DNA of 18,976 nt. Origin: Paludibacteraceae bacterium (GTDB lineage Bacteria; Bacteroidota; Bacteroidia; Bacteroidales; Paludibacteraceae). Of this stretch, positions 14,231-18,976 are shown piece by piece. The translations under genes and the position numbers were made by a program. Position 1 is the first letter of the stretch, and each line of letters starts with the position of its first letter. Under the pieces are notes generated by a model. It made no database searches. It had not been told where the DNA came from and worked only from the letters and a program-made list of their open reading frames with translations. The stretch covers positions 1 through 18,976 of the forward strand of contig JAEDGZ010000032.1 of NCBI GenBank assembly GCA_016297215.1, read 5' to 3'.

Positions 14231-14277
14231 CACCCAAATTTTGAGACTTTTCCTGTTAAATCACGATACTTAGACCT

Positions 14278-15537
14278 ATGGACAAAACCGACCACGATAC
14301 TATGTTAGACGCTTTCTTTCGTGTGCACGACTATTTAGTGGCGCACAGCGAAGCCCCCATCCGTCGTCTGCTGATGGATGAGATTGACTGGAGTGCCCGA
14401 CTGATTGCTATCAAGGGCGGTCGAGGCGTGGGAAAGACCGACTTCCTGCTGGCGCGTGCAAAAGAGATTGAAGCCAAAGATAGAGAAATGAAGATGCAGC
14501 AGGAGAATACGGCTCGCCGCCGGAAGGTAACAATGCCGCATCGTCCGTGTCTGTACGTCAATCTCAACAATTTCTATTTCACGGAGCACTCGCTCGTGGA
14601 GTTCGCAGGCGACTTCGTCAGAGCGGGCGGACACACGCTGCTCATTGACCAAATGTTCAAATATCCTAATTGGTCGAAGGAGTTGCGCAAGTGCTACGAC
14701 AAGTACAAATCGTTGCATATCGTCTTCTCTGCGTCGCCCGTGATGCGACTGATAGAGGACAACAAGGATATTGCCACCATCGTGAAGATGTACAACCTGC
14801 GAGGGTTCTCATTCCGTGAGTACCTGAACCTGCAAACAGGGCTGAAGTTGCGCCCATACACGCTCGAGGAACTGGTGAAGAACCATGCTTCCATCTCGCG
14901 GGAAATTTGCGATAAGGTACGCCCGATGGAGTATTTCAAAGAGTATCTGCACCACGGCTATTTTCCCTCTTACTTAGAGGCGAAGAACTTCGAAGCAGAC
15001 CTTTTGAAGACGATGAACATGATGCTCGAGGTGGATGTGCTGATGATCAAGCAGATAGACGTCGCCTGCCTGCCGAAGTTGCGCCGATTGCTCTATATCA
15101 TGCTTCGAGAAACGCCCTGCGCGCTGAACATCAGCAGCATAAGCGAAGAGATAGGATTGTCGCGCGCCACAACGATGAACTATATCAAGTACCTCAAAGA
15201 CGCACGTCTCTTGAACCTGCTCTATATGGAAGATAAGTCGTTCCCGATGAAGCCGACGAGGGTATATATGCAGAATCCGAATGTAGCATATATGGATGTT
15301 ACGCGCGACCCCGATTGGCAATCCACTTGCGAGACGTTCTTCTATTGCAGTCTCCACGGCAGCCACAAAGTGAATGCCACCGAGCGAAGCGCGATGTTCG
15401 TGGTGGACGGGAAGTTCTATTTCGACGTGAAAGGCACCTTGCCCGCTCGCGACAGCATCCGCCCCTGCGCAGTGGGAGAGATAGAGACCGGCAGGGGAAA
15501 CTTTATTCCGCTCTGGATGATGGGACTGCTGTACTAA
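14278..15537 (+). CDS. AAA_14/DUF4143-type ATPase with altered catalytic motifs
   Basis: A 419-residue protein of the AAA_14 plus DUF4143 type, common in Bacteroidetes and of unknown role. Walker A is intact (GGRGVGKT, residues 47-54). The Walker B strand reads LLIDQ (121-125), with Gln where I expect the catalytic Glu. The usual sensor TGSS is SASP (151-154), and the DLSRR-like segment is replaced by DIATIVKMYN (164-173). GFSFREYL (176-183) is the typical motif that follows. Residues ~284-315 form a winged-helix-like region (ISEEIGLSRATTMNYIKYLK). The C-terminal part contains FYFDVKG (380-386), where the family normally has a nuclease-like EVDF segment. ATP binding is likely and hydrolysis doubtful. 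It has its own promoter. No partner gene is apparent. Confidence 0.8.
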   Translation: MDKTDHDTMLDAFFRVHDYLVAHSEAPIRRLLMDEIDWSARLIAIKGGRGVGKTDFLLARAKEIEAKDREMKMQQENTARRRKVTMPHRPCLYVNLNNFYFTEHSLVEFAGDFVRAGGHTLLIDQMFKYPNWSKELRKCYDKYKSLHIVFSASPVMRLIEDNKDIATIVKMYNLRGFSFREYLNLQTGLKLRPYTLEELVKNHASISREICDKVRPMEYFKEYLHHGYFPSYLEAKNFEADLLKTMNMMLEVDVLMIKQIDVACLPKLRRLLYIMLRETPCALNISSISEEIGLSRATTMNYIKYLKDARLLNLLYMEDKSFPMKPTRVYMQNPNVAYMDVTRDPDWQSTCETFFYCSLHGSHKVNATERSAMFVVDGKFYFDVKGTLPARDSIRPCAVGEIETGRGNFIPLWMMGLLY

Positions 15538-15551
15538 TTTAACCCCATATT

Positions 15552-15586
15552 GCAACTATAGCAACTATAGCCTCTATAGCAACTAT
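15552..15586. repeat. CTATAG-type repeat block before the PFOR gene
   Basis: GCAACTATA is repeated at 15552-15560 and 15561-15569, then CCTCTATAG and CAACTAT follow. It is related to the blocks at 13247 and 11615. It ends 35 bases before the ATG of the PFOR gene, so it may be in the promoter or leader. A weak -7-like TAACTTTA at 15595-15602 has no well-placed TTG, so I do not call a promoter. Confidence 0.6.
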
Positions 15587-15621
15587 TCATAAATTAACTT
15601 TATAAATTACATTTCACACAC

Positions 15622-18600
15622 ATGAAAGAAAAAAAGTTTATGACATGTGATGGTAATGCTGCTGCTGCGCATATTGCGTATATGTTTACCGAGGTAGCAG
15701 CCATCTATCCTATCACTCCGTCATCGCCCATGGCAGAGAACGTGGACGAGTGGGCAGCCGCCGGCAGAAAGAATATGTTCGGCGAGACAGTCATGGTACA
15801 AGAGATGCAGTCGGAGGGCGGCGCCGCAGGTGCTGTTCACGGTGCGCTGAACGCAGGTGCGCTCACTACCACTTTCACCGCTTCGCAGGGTCTCTTGCTC
15901 ATGATTCCTAACATGTACAAGATTGCGGGTGAGTTGATTCCTACCGTATTCCACGTATCGGCTCGTACTTTGGCAAGCCACGTGCTCTGTATCTTCGGCG
16001 ACCACCAAGACGTGATGGCATGCCGTCAGACCGGCTTCGCGATGTTGGCTGAGGGCAGTGTGCAAGAGGTGATGGACTTGGCAGGTGTTGCTCACTTGGC
16101 TACCATCAAGAGCCGCGTGCCTTTCCTCAACTTCTTCGACGGCTTCCGTACCTCCCACGAGTATCAGAAGGTAGAGGTAGTGGATATGGAAGACCTGCGC
16201 CCGCTGGTGGACATGCAGGCATTACAGGAGTTCCGCGAGCGCGCTCTGTCGCCTATGCGTCCCGTGATGCGCGGTATGGCAGAGAACCCCGACGTGTTCT
16301 TCGCACACCGCGAGAGCTGCAACCCCTACTACGACGGCGTGGCTGACGTGGTAAGCGACTACATGGATAAGATTTCCGAAATTACCGGTCGCAAGTATCG
16401 TCCGTTCAACTACTACGGTGCTGCCGACGCAGAGAACATCATCATCTGTATGGGTTCCGCGTGCGAGGCTATCCGCGAGGTGATTGACTACGAGGCAGAG
16501 AAGGGCAAGAAGTTGGGTATGATCAACGTACACCTCTATCGTCCGTTCTCGCTCAAGTACCTGAAAGAGGCGCTGCCCGCAAGCGTGAAGCGTATCTGCG
16601 TGCTTGACCGCACGAAAGAGCCGGGCGCTAACGGCGAACCGCTCTACCTCGATGTGAAAGACGCATTGGACGAACTCGGCTTGAACAACATCCTCGTTGT
16701 CGGCGGCCGCTACGGCTTGGGCTCCAACGACACCACACCTGCTCAGATGCTGGCTGTCTTCGAGAACCTCGCACTCCCCTGCCCGAAGAACCACTTCACC
16801 GTAGGTATCAACGACGATGTTACCTTCACCTCTCTGCCCGTAGGCGAGGAGATTGCAATGGGCGGCAAGGGTATGTTCCAAGCGAAGTTCTACGGCTTGG
16901 GCGCTGACGGTACCGTAGGTGCTAACAAGAACTCCGTGAAGATTATCGGCGACACCACCGACAAGTACTGCCAAGCATACTTCTCCTACGACTCGAAGAA
17001 ATCCGGCGGCTTCACCTGCTCGCACCTCCGCTTCGGCGACGAGCCTATCCACTCCACCTACCTCGTTACCACCCCGAACTTCGTGGCTTGCCACGTACAG
17101 GCTTATCTGCACATGTACGACGTAACCCGCGGCTTGCAGAAAGGCGGCACCTTCCTCTTGAACACCATCTGGGAGGGCGAGGAACTGGCAAAGAACCTGC
17201 CGAACAAGGTGAAGAAATACTTTGCTGACAACGACATCAAGGTATTCTATATCAACGCTACCAAGATTGCACAGGAGATTGGCTTGGGCAACCGCACCAA
17301 CACCATCCTCCAATCGGCATTCTTCCGTATCACCGAGGTTATCCCCGTAGAGAAAGCCGTTGAGGAAATGAAGCACTTCATCGTGAAGTCCTACGGCAAG
17401 AAGGGTGAGGACGTGGTGAACAAGAACTACGCAGCCGTTGACCGCGGTGGCGAGTACAAGCAACTGGCTGTTGACCCCGCATGGAGCAACCTCGGCGCAG
17501 ACGCTAAACCCGACTTCGGCAACGAGCCCGAGTTCGTTACCAACGTCGTTCGTCCTATCAACGGGCAGGACGGCGACCTGCTGCCCGTCAGCGCCTTCAA
17601 GGGCATTGAGGACGGTACATGGCCCGCAGGTACGGCGAAGTACGAGAAACGCGGTGTATCCGCATTCGTTCCCGTATGGAACGCAGACAACTGTATCGAG
17701 TGCAACAAGTGTGCATACGTTTGTCCTCACGCTTGCATCCGTCCGTTCGTGATGGACGAAGAGGAAGTGAAGGGCATCAACGGCGCAACACGCGAGATGA
17801 AAGCACCCGCAGCGCTCAAGGGTATGCACTTCCGTATACAAGTGGGCGTGATGGACTGCCTCGGCTGCGGCAACTGTGTGGATGTCTGCCCGGGCAACCC
17901 GAAACTCGGCAAAGCACTCTCTATGGTACCCCTCGAGGGACAAGAGGCAGAGGCTCAAAACTGGAACTACTGCGTAGAGAACGTGAAGAGCAAACAATCG
18001 CTTGTGGACATCCAGTCCAACGTGAAGAACTCGCAGTTCGCTACGCCGCTGTTTGAGTTCTCCGGCGCTTGCTCCGGCTGTGGTGAGACTCCGTATCTGA
18101 AACTCATCAGCCAACTCTTCGGCGACCGCGAAATCGTGGCTAACGCTACCGGCTGTACGTCTATCTACTCCGGCTCCGTACCTTCCACTCCGTACACCAC
18201 CAACGAGAAGGGACACGGTCCTGCATGGTCCAACTCCCTCTTCGAGGACTTCTGCGAGTACGGTCTCGGTATGCAGATTGCACACCGCAAGATTCGCGAG
18301 CGTCTCGCTAACCTCATGAAGAAAGGCTTGGAGTGCTCGTGCTGCACCGAGGAACTCAAGGCGATGTTCACCGAGTGGCTCGCTAACCCGCAGAGCGCAG
18401 AGGTTACCAATCGTCTCTACGAGCCGATGGTGGCTGCTTGCGAGGCTTGCGGATGCGACACCTGCCAAGAGATTCTCAAGTACAAAGACCATATCGTGAA
18501 ACGCAGCCAGTGGATTGTGGGCGGCGATGGTGCTTCCTACGACATCGGTTACGGAGGTCTCGATCACGTGATTGCTTCCGGCGAAGATGTGAACATCCTC

Positions 18601-18976
18601 GTGCTTGATACTGAGGTATATTCCAACACCGGTGGTCAGGCATCCAAATCGACCCCGCTCGGCGCTATCGCTAAGTTCGCCGCTATGGGTAAACGCGTGC
18701 GCAAGAAAGACCTCGGTATGATTGCCACCACCTATGGCTATGTCTATGTAGCTCAAATCGCGATGGGTGCTGACCAAGCACAGACCCTCAAGGCTATCCG
18801 CGAGGCAGAGGCTTATCCCGGACCGTCGCTCGTGATTGCATACGCTCCGTGTATCAACCACGGTCTGAAAGCAGGTATGGGCAAGAGCCAAGCCGAGGAG
18901 GCAAAGGCTGTTGAATGCGGCTACTGGCACCTCTGGCGCTACAACCCCGCACTCGAGGCAGAGGGCAAGAACCCGT
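15622..18976 (+). CDS. nifJ: Pyruvate:ferredoxin (flavodoxin) oxidoreductase, 3' end cut by window
   Basis: This cytoplasmic enzyme converts pyruvate and CoA to acetyl-CoA and CO2, passing electrons to ferredoxin or flavodoxin; it is central to anaerobic energy metabolism. All domains are fused in one chain. YPITPSSPMAE lies at residues 29-39. Two ferredoxin-type clusters are complete: Cys691, 694, 697, 701 and Cys746, 749, 752, 756. The cluster near the cofactor uses Cys817, 820, 845 and 1077. The thiamine diphosphate site shows GDGASYDIG (968-976) and a downstream EVYSNTGGQ segment. The start at 15622 precedes the conserved N terminus by the usual few residues. The frame is open to the window edge after 1,118 codons. 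Family members are roughly 1,170-1,230 residues, so only the C-terminal end is missing. Nothing suggests that it is broken. Confidence 0.97.
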   Translation, partial: MKEKKFMTCDGNAAAAHIAYMFTEVAAIYPITPSSPMAENVDEWAAAGRKNMFGETVMVQEMQSEGGAAGAVHGALNAGALTTTFTASQGLLLMIPNMYKIAGELIPTVFHVSARTLASHVLCIFGDHQDVMACRQTGFAMLAEGSVQEVMDLAGVAHLATIKSRVPFLNFFDGFRTSHEYQKVEVVDMEDLRPLVDMQALQEFRERALSPMRPVMRGMAENPDVFFAHRESCNPYYDGVADVVSDYMDKISEITGRKYRPFNYYGAADAENIIICMGSACEAIREVIDYEAEKGKKLGMINVHLYRPFSLKYLKEALPASVKRICVLDRTKEPGANGEPLYLDVKDALDELGLNNILVVGGRYGLGSNDTTPAQMLAVFENLALPCPKNHFTVGINDDVTFTSLPVGEEIAMGGKGMFQAKFYGLGADGTVGANKNSVKIIGDTTDKYCQAYFSYDSKKSGGFTCSHLRFGDEPIHSTYLVTTPNFVACHVQAYLHMYDVTRGLQKGGTFLLNTIWEGEELAKNLPNKVKKYFADNDIKVFYINATKIAQEIGLGNRTNTILQSAFFRITEVIPVEKAVEEMKHFIVKSYGKKGEDVVNKNYAAVDRGGEYKQLAVDPAWSNLGADAKPDFGNEPEFVTNVVRPINGQDGDLLPVSAFKGIEDGTWPAGTAKYEKRGVSAFVPVWNADNCIECNKCAYVCPHACIRPFVMDEEEVKGINGATREMKAPAALKGMHFRIQVGVMDCLGCGNCVDVCPGNPKLGKALSMVPLEGQEAEAQNWNYCVENVKSKQSLVDIQSNVKNSQFATPLFEFSGACSGCGETPYLKLISQLFGDREIVANATGCTSIYSGSVPSTPYTTNEKGHGPAWSNSLFEDFCEYGLGMQIAHRKIRERLANLMKKGLECSCCTEELKAMFTEWLANPQSAEVTNRLYEPMVAACEACGCDTCQEILKYKDHIVKRSQWIVGGDGASYDIGYGGLDHVIASGEDVNILVLDTEVYSNTGGQASKSTPLGAIAKFAAMGKRVRKKDLGMIATTYGYVYVAQIAMGADQAQTLKAIREAEAYPGPSLVIAYAPCINHGLKAGMGKSQAEEAKAVECGYWHLWRYNPALEAEGKNP

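Noticed and set aside
16222..18930. A 902-codon open frame on the - strand
   Set aside because: It lies wholly opposite the PFOR gene, whose + strand product shows all expected cluster and cofactor motifs. The reverse frame has no family pattern and is open only because of the codon bias of the real gene.

Overview
The window looks like a chromosomal segment of an anaerobic member of the Bacteroidales, probably from a gut or similar habitat. The reasons are: several promoters of the Bacteroidetes type (TTG, about 20 bases, then TAnnTTTG); large exported proteins with PCMD-like and cadherin-like sandwich domains and C-terminal sorting tails of the type IX secretion kind; a pyruvate:ferredoxin oxidoreductase, which marks anaerobic metabolism; and GC-rich genes separated by AT-rich, repeat-laden gaps. 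The genus cannot be fixed from the sequence alone. Every gene I can support lies on the + strand.

Layout. Positions 1-607 are a repeat-rich gap with one credible tiny ORF (291-383) behind a good promoter. A small cytoplasmic SGNH/GDSL hydrolase follows (608-1300). The centre is a single 9.4-kb gene (1466-10858) for an exported 3,130-residue protein. I count about 30 sandwich repeats of roughly 80 residues in it, 15 on each side of a second PCMD-like domain, with another PCMD-like domain at the N terminus and a sorting-like tail at the C terminus. A 740-base gap full of palindromes (10931-11670) leads to a second exported protein (11671-13146) with a different C-terminal tail. Next come a terminator, a YafQ-type toxin-antitoxin pair (13546-14018), a large inverted repeat, an AAA_14/DUF4143-type ATPase with altered ATPase motifs (14278-15537), and a nifJ-type PFOR gene that runs off the right edge (15622-18976).

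The most unusual thread is a short palindromic element with GCAGGCG/CGCCTGC arms. It occurs as five full-length intergenic copies, all in the direction of transcription, several just after stop codons, and two preceded by tandem partial copies. A sixth copy of its core sits in frame inside the giant gene, where it adds about 16 residues to one sandwich repeat. Other repeat families share the gaps: a ~42-bp repeat at 489 and 11081, CTATAG blocks, and a TCTCCCTT palindrome.

The two exported proteins may act at the cell surface or in the medium, for adhesion, matrix or carbohydrate contact. The PFOR is housekeeping, and the toxin-antitoxin pair is a separate module. I see no operon joining the larger genes.
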